From: Gordius sp. MW1
Taxonomy: Eukaryota; Nematomorpha; Gordioida; Gordea; Gordiidae
Assembly: GCA_964036665.1 (NCBI GenBank)
Contig: OZ038533.1
Span: 9,446,413-9,510,412, forward strand
Reading direction: 5' to 3'
DNA length: 64,000 nucleotides
Both the position numbers and the translations under genes were made by a program. Below the pieces are notes generated by a model. That model was given only the letters and a program-made list of their open reading frames with translations. It did not search any database and was not told the DNA's origin. This document shows positions 12,387 through 26,200 of the stretch, one piece after another; positions within the stretch are counted from its first letter, which is position 1; every line of letters starts with the position of its first letter.

Positions 12387-15300
12387 CACATATTTTTCTT
12401 TGAACCGTATTCATCCGATGAAAGTTGTCGTTTTCAGACGTGGTTTCTATGTTCCCAAGTAAAAATTTATCAGAATCAGAAAACTATTACTTTGAAATCA
12501 TGATCGCATAGAGCAGTTTTCAAAAATTAAGCACTCACGTTGCGATACAACTAACTAGTCGCAACAATAAAACGTTGTCTTTTGTCAAAATGATAGTTCT
12601 CGCAGCTTAAAACCTCTTTTCGGAAGTCAATCTCGGATAATAGGATTCTCAAATTGGCTTACTTTTATATATTTTTTCATGCTCTTTCACATAGAATTGA
12701 AAAAAATAAACATTTTTACCTCAAAATTTTTCACATATTTTTCTTTGAACCGTATTCATCCGATGAAAGTTGTCGTTTTCAGACGTGGTTTCGATGATCT
12801 CAAGTAAAAATTTATCAGAATCAGAAAACTATTACTTTGAAATCATGATCGCATAGTGCATTTTTGAAAAATTAAGCACTCACGTTGCGATACAACAAAC
12901 TAGTCGCAACAATAAAACGTTGTCTTTTGTCAAAATGATAGTTCTCGCAGCTTAAAACCTCTTTTCGGAAGTCAATCGAGGATAATAGGATTCTCAAATT
13001 GGCTTACTTTTATATATTTTTTTACGCTCTTTCACATAGAATCGAAAAAAATAAATATTTATACCTCAAAATTTTTCACATATTTTTCTTTGAACCGTAT
13101 TCATCCGATGAAAGTTGTCGTTTTCAGACGTGGTTTCTATGATCCCAAGTAAAAATTTATCAGAATCTGAAAACTATTACTTTGAAATCATGATCGCATA
13201 GAGCCTTTTTTAAAAATTAAGCACTATCTTTGCGATACAACAAACTAATCGCAACAATAAAACGTTGTCTTTTGTCAAAATGATAGTTCTCGCAGCTTAA
13301 AACCTCTTTTCGGAAGTCAATCTCGGATAATAGGATTCTCAAATTGGCTTACTTTTATATATTTTTTCATGCTCTTTCACATAGAATTGAAAAAAATAAA
13401 TATTTTTACCTCAAAATTTTTCACATATTTTTCTTTGAACCGTATTCATCCGATGAAAGTTGTCGTTTTCAGACGTGTTTTCTATGTTCCCAAGTAAAAA
13501 TTTATCAGAATCAGAAAACTATTACTTTGAAATAATGATCGCATAGAGCAGTTTTCAAAAATTAAGCACTCACGTTGCGATACAACAAACTAGTCGCAAC
13601 AATAAAACGTTGTCTTTTGTCAAAATGATAGTTCTCGCAGCTTAAAACCTCTTTTCGGAAGTCAATCTCGGATAATAGGATTCTCAAATTGGCTTACTTT
13701 TATATATTTTTTCATGCTCTTTCACATAGAATTGAAAAAAATAAACATTTTTACCTCAAAATTTTTCACATATTTTTCTTTGAACCGTATTCATCCGATG
13801 AAAGTTGTCGTTTTCAGACGTGGTTTCTATGTTCCCAAGTAAAAATTTATCAGAATCAGAAAACTATTACTTTGAAATAATGATCGCATAGAGCAGTTTT
13901 CAAAAATTAAGCACTCACGTTGCGATACAACAAACTAGTCGCAACAATAAAACGTTGTCTTTTGTCAAAATGATAGTTCTCGCAGCTTAAAACCTCTTTT
14001 CAGAAGTCAATCGAGGATAATAGGATTCTCAAATTGGCTTACTTTTATTTCATGCTCTTTCACATAGAATTGAAAAAAATAAATATTTTTACCTCAAAAT
14101 TTTTCACATATTTTTCTTTGAACCGTATTCATCCGATGAAAGTTGTCGTTTTCAGACGTGGTTTCTATGATCTCAAGTAAAAATTTATCAGAATCAGAAA
14201 ACGATTACTTTGAAATCATGATCGCATTGTGCATTTTTTAAAAATTAAGCACTCACGTTGCGATACAACAAACTAGTCGCAACAATAAAACGTTGTCTTT
14301 TGTCAAAATGATAGTTCTCGCAGCTTAAAACCTCTTTTCGGAAGTCAATCGAGGATAATAGGATTCTCAAATTGGCTTACTTTTATATATTTTTTTACGC
14401 TCTTTCACATAGAATTGAAAAAAATAAATATTTTTACCTCAAAATTTTTCACATATTTTTCTTTGAACCGTATTCATCCGATGAAAGTTGTCGTTTTCAG
14501 ACGTGGTTTCTATGTTCCCAAGTAAAAATTTATCAGAATCAGAAAACTATTACTTTGAAATCATGATCGCATAGAGCAGTTTTCAAAAATTAAGCACTCA
14601 CGTTGCGATACAACTAACTAGTCGCAACAATAAAACGTTGTCTTTTGTCAAAATGATAGTTCTCGCAGCTTAAAACCTCTTTTCGGAAGTCAATCTCGGA
14701 TAATAGGATTCTCAAATTGGCTTACTTTTATATATTTTTTCATGCTCTTTCACATAGAATTGAAAAAAATAAACATTTTTACCTCAAAATTTTTCACATA
14801 TTTTTCTTTGAACCGTATTCATCCGATGAAAGTTGTCGTTTTCAGACGTGGTTTCGATGATCTCAAGTAAAAATTTATCAGAATCAGAAAACTATTACTT
14901 TGAAATCATGATCGCATAGTGCATTTTTGAAAAATTAAGCACTCACGTTGCGATACAACAAACTAGTCGCAACAATAAAACGTTGTCTTTTGTCAAAATG
15001 ATAGTTCTCGCAGCTTAAAACCTCTTTTCGGAAGTCAATCGAGGATAATAGGATTCTCAAATTGGCTTACTTTTATATATTTTTTTACGCTCTTTCACAT
15101 AGAATCGAAAAAAATAAATATTTATACCTCAAAATTTTTCACATATTTTTCTTTGAACCGTATTCATCCGATGAAAGTTGTCGTTTTCAGACGTGGTTTC
15201 TATGATCCCAAGTAAAAATTTATCAGAATCTGAAAACTATTACTTTGAAATCATGATCGCATAGAGCCATTTTCAAAAATTAAGCACTATCTTTGCGATA

Positions 15301-15484
15301 CAACAAACTAATCGCAACAATAAAACGTTGTCTTTTGTCAAAATGATAGTTCTCGCAGCTTAAAACCTCTTTTCGGAAGTCAATCTCGGATAATAGGATT
15401 CTCAAATTGGCTTACTTTTATATATTTTTTCATGCTCTTTCACATAGAATTGAAAAAAATAAATATTTTTACCTCAAAATTTTT
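12387..15484 (+). repeat. Three-monomer block duplicated at 2,063 bp
   Basis: 12387-13421 corresponds to 14450-15484 (6-monomer offset). Shared rare states are ctatgttcccaag, caactaactagtc, ataaacattttt, tttcgatgatctcaag, tttatacctc and actatctttgcg. Between them, monomers starting 13422 and 13767 form an adjacent near-identical pair sharing tgaaataatgatc, a second, single-monomer duplication nested in the first. Confidence 0.8.
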
Positions 15485-16167
15485 CACATATTTTTCTTTG
15501 AACCGTATTCATCCGATGAAAGTTGTCGTTTTCACACGTGGTTTCTATGATCTCAAGTAAAAATTTATCAGAATCAGAAAACTATTACTTTGAAATCATG
15601 ATCGCATAGAGCAGTTTTCAAAAATTAAGCACTCACGTTGCGATACAACAAACTAGTCGCAACAATAAAACGTTGTCTTTTGTCAAAATGATAGTTCTCG
15701 CAGCTTAAAACCTCTTTTCAGAAGTCAATCGAGGATAATAGGATTCTCAAATTGGCTTACTTTTATTTCATGCTCTTTCACATAGAATTGAAAAAAATAA
15801 ATATTTTTACCTCAAAATTTTTCACATATTTTTCTTTGAACCGTATTCATCCGATGAAAGTTGTCGTTTTCAGACGTGGTTTCTATGATCTCAAGTAAAA
15901 ATTTATCAGAATCAGAAAACGATTACTTTGAAATCATGATCGCATTGTGCATTTTTGAAAAATTAAGCACTCACGTTGCGATACAACAAACTAGTCGCAA
16001 CAATAAAACGTTGTCTTTTGTCAAAATGATAGTTCTCGCAGCTTAAAACCTCTTTTCGGAAGTCAATCGAGGATAATAGGATTCTCAAATTGGCTTACTT
16101 TTATATATTTTTTTACGCTCTTTCACATAGAATTGAAAAAAATAAATATTTTTACCTCAAAATTTTT

Positions 16168-17880
16168 CACATATTTTTCTTTGAACCGTATTCATCCGAT
16201 GAAAGTTGTCGTTTTCAGACGTGAATGATCTCAAGTAAAAATTTATCAGAATCAGAAAACTATTACTTTGAAGTCATGATCGCAAAGAGCCATTTTCAAA
16301 AATTAAGCACTCACGTTGCGATACAACAAACTAATCGCAACAATAAAACGTTGTCTTTTGGCAAAATGATAGTTCTCGCAGCTTAAAACCTCTTTTCGGA
16401 AGTCAATCTCGGATAATAGGATTCTCAAATTGGCTTACTTTTAATATTTTTTCATGCTCTTTCACATAGAATCGAAAAAAATAAATATTTTTACCTCAAA
16501 ATTTTTCACATATTTTTCTTGAAACCGTATTCATCCGATGAAAGTTGTCGTTTTCACACGTGGTTTCTATGATCTCAAGTAAAAATTTATCAGAATCAGA
16601 AAACTATTACTTTGAAATCATGATCGCATAGTGCATTTGTGAAAAATTAAGCACTCACGTTGCGATACAACAAACTAGTCGCAACAATAAAACGTTGTCT
16701 TTTGTCAAAATGATAGTTCTCGCAGCTTAAAACCTCTTTTCGGAAGTCAATCGAAGATAATAGGATTCTCAAATTGGCTTACTTTTATATATTTTTTTAC
16801 GCTCTTTCATATAGAATCGAAAAAAATAAATATTTTTACCTCAAAATTTTTCACATATTTTTCTTTGAACCGTGTGCATCTGATGATGGTTGTCGTTTTC
16901 AGACGTGGTTTCTATGATCTCAAGTAAAAATTTATCAGAATCAGAAAACTATTACTTTGAAATCGTCATCGCATAGTGCATTTTTGAAAAATTAAGCACT
17001 CACGTTGCGATACAACAAACTAGTCGCAACAATAAAACGTTGTCTTTTGTCAAAATGATAGTTCTCGCAGCTTAAAACCTCTTTTCGGAAGTCAATCTCG
17101 GATAATAGGATTCTCAAATTGGCTTACTTTTATATATTTTTTCATGCTCTTTCACAAAGAATTGAAAAAAATAAATATTTTTACAAAATTTTTCACATAT
17201 TTTTCTTTGAACCGTATTCATCCGATGAAAGTTGTCGTTTTCAGACGTGGTTTCTATGATCCCAAGTAAAAATTTATCAGAATCTGAAAACTATTACTTT
17301 GAAATCATGATCGCATTGTGCATTTTTGAAAAATTAAGCACTCACGTTGCGATACAACAAACTAGTCGCAACAATAAAACGTTGTCTTTTGTCAAAATGA
17401 TAGTTCTCGCAGCTTAAAACCTCTTTTCGGAAGTCAATCTAGGATAATAGGATTCTCAAATTATCTTACTTTTATATATTTTTTTACGCTCTTTCACATA
17501 GAATCGAAAAAAATAAATATTTTTACCTCAAAATTTTTCACATATTTTTCTTTGAACCGTATTCATCCGATGAAAGTTGTCGTTTTCAGACGTGGTTTCT
17601 ATGATCTCAAGTAAAAATTTATCAGAATCAGAAAACTATTACTTTGAAGTCATGATCGCATAGAGCCATTTTCAAAAATTAAGCACTCACGTTGCGATAC
17701 AACAAACTAATCGCAACAATAAAACGTTGTCTTTTGGCAAAATGATAGTTCTCGCAGCTTAAAACCTCTTTTCGGAAGCCAATCTCGGATAATAGGATTC
17801 TCAAATTGGCTTACTTTTATATATTTTTTCATGCTCTTTCACATAGAATTGAAAAAAATAAATATTTTTACAAAATTTTT
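16168..17880 (+). repeat. Degenerate end of the B-rich sub-array
   Basis: Monomers starting 16168 and 17539 (1,371 bp, 4 monomers) share gaagtcatgatc and cttttggcaaaatg. Monomers starting 17194 and 17881 (687 bp, 2 monomers) share the shortened ttttacaaaattttt. One monomer at 16852 has gtgtgcatctgatgatgg, an outlying C-like form. Divergence between neighbours looks higher here than further right. Confidence 0.6.
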
Positions 17881-19934
17881 CACATATTTTTCTTTGAACC
17901 GTATTCATCCGATGAATGTTGTCGTTTTCAGACGTGGTTTCTATGATCCCAAGTAAAAATTTATCAGAATCTGAAAACTATTACTTTGAAATCATGATCG
18001 CATAGTGCATTTTTGAAAAATTAAGCACTCACGTTGCGATACAACAAACTAATCGCAACAATAAAACGTTGTCTTTTGTCAAAATGATAGTTCTCGCAGC
18101 TCAAAACCTCTTTTCGGAAGTCAATCGAGGATAATAGAATTCTCAAATTGGCTTACTTTTATATATTTTTTCATGCTCTTTCATATAGAATTGAAAAAAA
18201 TAAATATTTTTACCTCAAAATTTTTCACATATTTTTCTTTGAACCGTATTCATCCGATGAAAGTTGTCGTTTTCAGACGTGGTTTAGATGATCCCAAGTA
18301 AAAATTTATCAGAATCAGAAAACTATTACTTTGAAATCATGATCGCATAGTGCATTTTTGAAAAATTAAGCACTCACGTTGCGATACAACAAACTAATCG
18401 CAACAATAAAACGTTGTCTTTTGTCAAAATGATAGTTCTCGCAGCTTAAAACCTCTTTTCGGAAGTCAATCGAGGATAATAGGATTCTCAAATTGGCTTA
18501 CTTTTATATATTTTTTCATGCTCTTTCACATAGAATCGAAAAAAATAAATATTTTTACCTCAAAATTTTTCACATATTTTTCTTTGAACCGTATTCATCC
18601 GATGAAAGTTGTCGTTTTCAGACGTGGTTTCTATGATCCCAAGTAAAAATTTATCAGAAAAAACTATTACTTTGAAATCGTGATCGCATAGTGCATTTTC
18701 AAAAATCAAGCACTCACGTTGCGATACAACAAACTAATCGCAACAATAAAACGTTGTCTTTTGTCAAAATGATAGTTCTCGCAGCTTAAAACCTCTTTTC
18801 GGAAGTCAATCGAGGATAATAGAATTCTCAAATTGACTTACTTTTATATATTTTTTTACGCTCTTTCACATAGAATCGAAAAAAATAAATATTTTTACCT
18901 CAAAATTTTTCACATATTTTTCTTTCAACCGTATGCATCCGATGAAAGTTGTCGTTTTCAGACGTGGTTTCGATGATAAAAAGTAAAAATTTATCAGAAT
19001 CAGAAAACTATTACTTTGAAATCATGATCGCATATTGCATTTTTGAAAAATTAAGCACTCACGTTGCGATACAACAAACTAATCACAACAATAAAACCTT
19101 GTCTTTTGTCAAAATGATTGTTCTCGCAGCTTAAAACCTCTTTTCGGAAGTCAATCGAGGATAATAGGATTCTCAAATTGGCTTACTTTTATATATTTTT
19201 TCATGCTCTTTCACATAGAATCGAAAAAAATAAATATTTTTACCTCAAAATTTTTCACATATTTTTCTTTGAACCGTATTCATCCGATGAAAGTTGTCGT
19301 TTTCAGACGTGGTTTAGATGATCCCAAGTAAAAATTTATCAGAATCAGAAAACTATTACTTTGAAATCATGATCGCATAGAGCCATTTTCAAAAATTAAG
19401 CACTCACGTTGCGATACAACAAACTTCGCAACAAACGTTGTCTTTTGTCAAAATGATAGTTGTCGCAGCTTAAAACCTCTATTCGGAAGTCAATCGAGGA
19501 TAATAGGATTCTCAAATTGGCTTACTTTTATATATTTGATCATGCTCTTTTACATAGAATCGAAAAAATAAATATTTTTACCTCAAAATTTTTCACATAT
19601 TTTTCTTTCAACCGTATGCATCCGATGAAAGTTGTCGTTTTCAGACGTGGTTTCGATGATAAAAAGTAAAAATTTATCAGAATCAGAAAACTATTACTTT
19701 GAAATCATGATCGCATAATTTTTGAAAAATTAAGCACTCACGTTGCGATACAACAAACTAATCGCAACAATAAAACGTTGTCTTTTGTCAAAATGATAGT
19801 TCTCGCAGCTTAAAACCTCTTTTCGGAAGTCAATCGAGGATAATAGGATTCTCAAATTGGCTTACTTTTATATATTTTTTCATGCTCTTTTACATAGAAT
19901 CGAAAAAAATAAATATTTTTACCTCAAAATTTTT
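17881..19934 (+). repeat. Mixed A/B monomers, transition zone
   Basis: Six single monomers of mixed type with few shared private markers. The monomers starting 19256 and 19594 are a dispersed copy of the tandem pair at 9002-9680 (about 9.95-10.3 kb apart): tttagatgatccc, caaacttcgcaac, cctctattcgg and atttgatcatg are all present. There is no gene or foreign element. Confidence 0.65.
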
Positions 19935-21996
19935 CACATATTTTTCTTTCAACCGTATGCATCAGATGAAAGTTGTCGTTTTCAGACGTGGTTTCGATAT
20001 TAAAAAGTAAAAATTTATCAGAATCAGAAAACTATTACTTTGAAATCATGATCGCATAGTGCATTTTTGAAAAATTAAGCACTCACGTTGCGATACAACA
20101 AACTAATCGCAACAATAAAACGTTGTCTTTTGTCAAAATGATAGTTCTCGCAGCTTAAAACCTCTTTTCGGAAGTCAATCGAGGATAATAGGATTCTCAA
20201 ATTGGCTTACTTTTATATATTTTTTCATGCTCTTTCACATAGAATTGAAAAAAATAAATATTTTTACCTCAAAATTTTTCACATATTTTTCTTTCAACCG
20301 TGTGCATCTGATGAAAGTTGTCGTTTTCAGACGTGGTTTCGATAAAAAGTAAAAATTTATCAGAACCAGAAAACTATTACTTTGAAATCGTGATCGCATA
20401 GTGCATTTTCAAAAATTAAGCACTCACGTTGCGATACAACAAACTTAACGGAACAATAAAACGTTGTCTTTTGTCAAAATGATAGTTCTCGCAGCTTAAA
20501 ACCTCTTTTCGGAAGTCAATCGAGGATAATAGAATTCTCAAATTGACTTACTTTTATATATTTTTTTACGCTCTTTCACATAGAATCGAAAAAAATAAAT
20601 ATTTTTACCTCAAAATTTTTCACATATTTTTCTTTCAACCGTATGCATCAGATGAAAGTTGTCGTTTTCAGACGTGGTTTCGATATTAAAAAGTAAAAAT
20701 TTATCAGAATCAGAAAACTATTACTTTGAAATCATGATCGCATAGTGCATTTTTGAAAAATTAAGCACTCACGTTGCGATACAACAAACTAATCGCAACA
20801 ATAAAACGTTGTCTTTTGTCAAAATGATAGTTCTCGCAGCTTAAAACCTCTTTTCGGAAGTCAATCGAGGATAATAGGATTCTCAAATTGGCTTACTTTT
20901 ATATATTTTTTCATGCTCTTTTACATAGAATCGAAAAAAATAAATATTTTTACCTCAAAATTTTTCACATATTTTTCTTTCAACCGTATGCATCAGATGA
21001 AAGTTGTCGTTTTCAGACGTGGTTTCGATATTAAAAAGTAAAAATTTATCAGAATCAGAAAACTATTACTTTGAAATCATGATCGCATAGTGCATTTTTG
21101 AAAAATTAAGCACTCACGTTGCGATACAACAAACTAATCGCAACAATAAAACGTTGTCTTTTGTCAAAATGATAGTTCTCGCAGCTTAAAACCTCTTTTC
21201 GGAAGTCAATCGAGGATAATAGGATTCTCAAATTGGCTTACTTTTATATATTTTTTCATGCTCTTTCACATAGAATTGAAAAAAATAAATATTTTTACCT
21301 CAAAATTTTTCACATATTTTTCTTTCAACCGTGTGCATCTGATGAAAGTTGTCGTTTTCAGACGTGGTTTCGATAAAAAGTAAAAATTTATCAGAACCAG
21401 AAAACTATTACTTTGAAATCGTGATCGCATAGTGCATTTTCAAAAATTAAGCACTCACGTTGCGATACAACAAACTTAACGGAACAATAAAACGTTGTCT
21501 TTTGTCAAAATGATAGTTCTCGCAGCTTAAAACCTCTTTTCGGAAGTCAATCGAGGATAATAGAATTCTCAAATTGACTTACTTTTATATATTTTTTTAC
21601 GCTCTTTCACATAGAATCGAAAAAAATAAATATTTTTACCTCAAAATTTTTCACATATTTTTCTTTCAACCGTATGCATCAGATGAAAGTTGTCGTTTTC
21701 AGACGTGGTTTCGATATTAAAAAGTAAAAATTTATCAGAATCAGAAAACTATTACTTTGAAATCATGATCGCATAGTGCATTTTTGAAAAATTAAGCACT
21801 CACGTTGCGATACAACAAACTAATCGCAACAATAAAACGTTGTCTTTTGTCAAAATGATAGTTCTCGCAGCTTAAAACCTCTTTTCGGAAGTCAATCGAG
21901 GATAATAGGATTCTCAAATTGGCTTACTTTTATATATTTTTTCATGCTCTTTCACATAGAATTGAAAAAAATAAATATTTTTACCTCAAAATTTTT
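19935..21996 (+). repeat. Tandem duplication of a 1,031-bp trimer (D-C-D)
   Basis: Monomers at 19935, 20280 and 20621 match 20966, 21311 and 21652 in order (345+341+345 bp). Private markers shared by both copies are gcatcagatg with gatattaaaaag (D), gtgtgcatctg with gataaaaag, cagaaccag and caaacttaacggaac (C), and ctcttttacatag ahead of each unit. The duplication ends at 21997, where the next monomer is type B. Confidence 0.85.
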
Positions 21997-23212
21997 CACA
22001 TATTTTTCTTTAAACCGTATTCATCCGATGAAAGTTGTCGTTTTCAGACGTGGTTTCTATGATCCCAAGTAAAAATTTATCAGAATCAGAAAACTATTAC
22101 TTTGAAATCATGATCGCATAGAGCCATTTTCAAAAATTAAGCACTCATGTTGTGATACAACAAACTAATCGCAACAAACGTTGTCTTTTGTCAAAATGAT
22201 AGTTCTCGCAGCTTAAAACCTCTTTTCGGAAGTCAATCGAGGATAATAGGATTCTCAAATTGGCTTACTTTTATATATTTTTTCATGCTCTTACACATAG
22301 AATCGAAAAAAATAAATATTTTTAATTCAAAATTTTTCACATATTTTTCTTTCAACCGTATGCATCCGATGAAAGTTGTCGTTTTCAGACGTGGTTTCGA
22401 TGATAAAAAGTAAAAATTTATCAGAATCAGAAAACTAATACTTTGAAATCATGATCGCATAGTGCATTTTTGAAAAATTAAGCACTCACGTTGCGATACA
22501 ACATACTAATCGCAACAATAAAACGTTGTCTTTTGTCAAAATGATAGTTCTCGCAGCTTAAAACCTCTTTTCGGAAGTCAATCGAGGATAAAAGAATTCT
22601 CAAATTGACTTACTTTTATATATTTTTTTACGCTCTTTCACATAGAATCGAAAAAAATAAATATTTTTACCTCAAAATTTTTCACATATTTTTCTTTCAA
22701 CCGTATGCATCAGATGAAAGTTGTCGTTTTCAGATGTGGTTTCAATATTAAAAAGTAAAAATTTATCAGAATCAGAAAACTATTACTTTGAAATCATGAT
22801 CGCATAGTGCATTTTTGAAAAATTAAGCACCCACGTTGCGATACAACAAACTAATCGCAACAATAAAACGTTGTCTTTTGTCAAAAAGATAGTTCTCGCA
22901 GCTTAAAACCTCTTTTCGGAAGTCAATCGAGGATAATAGGATTCTCAAATTGGCTTACTTTTATATATTTTTTCATGCTCTTTCACATAGAATCGAAAAA
23001 ATAAATATTTTTACCTCAAAATTTTTCACATATTTTTCTTTCAACCGTATGCATCCAGATGAAAGTTGTCGTTTTCAGACGTGGTTTCGATGATAAAAAG
23101 TAAAGATTTATCAGAATCAGAAAACTATTACTTTGAAATCATGATCGCATAGTGCATTTTGGAAAAATTAAGCACTCACGTTGCGATACAACAAACTAAT
23201 CGCAACAATAAA
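21997..23212 (+). repeat. Mixed monomers upstream of the 23-mer unit
   Basis: B, A and D-like monomers, then one with gcatccagatg, taaagattta and gcattttggaaaaa. That last monomer (start 23027) has copies at 26456, 34331, 43913 and 44944, and gcacccacg near 22828 recurs 3,429 bp later. So the 10-mer periodicity already begins here, about 600 bp before the 23-mer match. Confidence 0.65.
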
Positions 23213-26200
23213 ACGTTGTCTTTTGTCAAAATGATAGTTCTCGCAGCTTAAAACCTCTTTTCGGAAGTCAATCGAGGATAATAGGATTCTCAAATTGGCT
23301 TACTTTTATATATTTTTTCATGCTCTTTCACATAGAATCGAAAAAAATAAATATTTTTACCTCAAAATTTTTCACATATTTTTCTTTCAACCGTGTGCAT
23401 CTGATGAAAGTTGTCGTTTTCAGACGTGGTTTCGATCAAAAGTAAAAATTTATCAGAATCAGAAAACTATTACTTTGAAATCGTGATCGCATAGTGCATT
23501 TTCAAAAATTAAGCACTCACGTTGCGATACAACAAACTAATCGCAACAATAAAACGTTGTCTTTTGTCAAAATGATAGTTCTCGCAGCTTAAAACCTCTT
23601 TTCGGAAGTCAATCGAGGATAAAAGAATTCTCAAATTGACTTACTTTTATATATTTTTTTACGCTCTTTCACATAGAATCCAAAAAATAAATATTTTTAC
23701 CTCAAAATTTTTCACATATTTTTCTTTCAACCGTATGCATCAGATGAAAGTTGTCGTTTTCAGATGTGGTTTCGATATTAAAAAGTAACAATTTATCAGA
23801 ATCAGAAAAATATTACTTTGAAATCATGATCGCATAGTGCATTTTTGAAAAATTAAGCACTCACGTTGCGATACAACAAATTAATCGCAACAATAAAACG
23901 TTGTCTTTTGTCAAAATGATAGTTCTCGCAGCTTAAAACCTCTTTTCGGAAGTCAATCGAGGATAATAGGATTCTCAAATTGGCTTACTTTTATATATTT
24001 TTTCATGCTCTTTCACATAGAATCGGAAAAAATAAATATTTTTACCTCAAAATTTTTCACATATTTTTCTTTCAACCGTATGCATCCGATGAAAGTTGTC
24101 GTTTTCAGACGTGGTTTCGATGATAAAAAGTAAAAATTTATCAGAATCAGAAAACTATTACTTTGAAATCATGATCGCATAGTGCATTTTTGAAAAATTA
24201 AGCACTCACGTTGCGATACAACAAACTAATCGCAACAATAAAACGTTGTCTTTTTTCAAAATGATAGTTCTCGCAGCTTAAAACCTCTTTTCGGAAGTCA
24301 ATCGAGGATAATAGGATTCTCAAATTGGCTTACTTTTATATATTTTTTCATGCACTTTCACATAGAATTGAAAAAAATAAATATTTTTACCTCAAAATTT
24401 TTCACATATTTTACTTTGAACCGTATTCATCCGATGAAAGTTGTCGTTTTCAGACGTGGTTTCTATGATCCCAAGTAAAAATTTATCAGAATCAGAAAAC
24501 TATTACTTTGAAATCATGATCGCATAGAGCCATTTTCAAAAATTAAGCACTCACGTTGCGATACAACAAACTAATCGCAACAAACGTTGTCTTTTGTCAA
24601 AATGATAGTTCTCGCAGCTTAAAACCTCTTTTCGGAAGTCAATCGAGGATAATAAGATTCTCAAATTGGCTTACTTTTATATATTTTTTTATGCTCTTTC
24701 ACATAGAATTGAAAAAAATAAATATTTTTAATTCAAAATTTTTCACATATTTTTCTTTCAACCGTATGCATCCGATGAAAGTTGTCGTTTTCAGACGTGG
24801 TTTCGATGATAAAAAGTAAAAATTTATCAGAATCAGAAAACTATTACTTTGAAATCATGATCGCATAGTGCATTTTCAAAAATTAAGCACTCACGTTGCG
24901 ATACTACAAACTAATCACAACAATAAAACGTTGTCTTTTGTCAAAATGATAGTTCTCGCAGCTTAAAACCTCTTTTCGGAAGTCAATCGAGGATAATAGA
25001 ATTCTCAAATTGACTTACTTTTATATATTTTTTTACGCTCTTTCACATAGAATCGAAAAAAATAAATATTTTTACCTCAAAATTTTTCACATATTTTTCT
25101 TTCAACCGTATGCATCCGATGAAAGTTGTCGTTTGACGTGGTTTCGATGATAAAAATTAAAAATTTATCAGAATCAGAAAACTATTACTTTGAAATCATG
25201 ATCGCATAGTGCATTTTTGAAAAATTAAGCACTCACGTTGCGATACAACAAACTAATCGCAACAATAAAACGTTGTCTTTTGTCAAAATGATAGTTCTGG
25301 CAGCTTAAAACCTCTTTTCGGAAGTCAATCGAGGATAATAGGATTCTCAAATTGGCTTACTTTTATATATTTTTTCATGCTCTTTCACATAGAATCGAAA
25401 AAATAAATATTTTTACCTCAAAATTTTTCACATATTTTTCTTTCAACCGTATGCATCCGATGAAAGTTGTCGTTTTCAGACGTGGTTTCTAAGATCCCAA
25501 GTAAAAATTTATCAGAATCAGAAAACTATTACTTTGAAATCATGATCGCATAGAGCCATTTTCAAAAATTAAGCACTCACGTTGCGATACAACAAACTAA
25601 TCGCAACAAACGTTGTCTTTTGTCAAAATGATAGTTCTCGCAGCTTAAAACCTCTTTTCGGAAGTCAATCGAGGATAATAGGATTCTCAAATTGGCTTAC
25701 TTTTATATATTTTTTCATGCTCTTTCACATAGAATCGAAAAAATAAATATTTTTACCTCAAAATTTTTCACATATTTTTCTTTCAACCGTATGCATCCGA
25801 TGAAAGTTGTCGTTTTCAGACGTGGTTTCGATGATTAAAGTAAAAATTTATCAGAATCAGAAAACTATTACTTTGAAATCATGATCGCATAGTGCATTTT
25901 TGAAAAATTAAGCACTCACGTTGCGATACAACAAACTAATCGCAACAATAAAACGTTGTCTTTTGTCAAAATGATAGTTCTCGCAGCTTAAAACCTCTTT
26001 TCGGAAGTCAATCGAGGATAATAGGATTCTCAAATTGGCTTACTTTTATATATTTTTTCATGCTCTTTCACATAGAATCGAAAAAAATAAATATTTTTAC
26101 CTCAAAATTTTTCACATATTTTTCTTTCAACCGTATGCATCCGATGAAAGTTGTCGTTTTCAGACGTGGTTTCGATGATTAAAGTAAAAATTTATCAGAA

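Larger units (their letters stand above)
1732..17880 (+). repeat. Type B-rich sub-array with private ctagtcgc variant
   Basis: Most monomers here carry gtattcatcc plus tctatgatcccaag or ctatgatctcaag. Many have ctagtcgcaac in the dyad right arm, creating ACTAGT; I saw this first near 2246 and last near 17362, and not in the rest of the window. A further private set has cattgtgcattt with aaaacgatta (starting near 2077, 3802, 5173, 5863, 10668, 11696, 14105, 15823). The 4-bp-shorter caacaaacg form, common after 23 kb, is rare here (near 9473 and 9813, for example). This marks a historically separate homogenisation domain. Confidence 0.75.
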
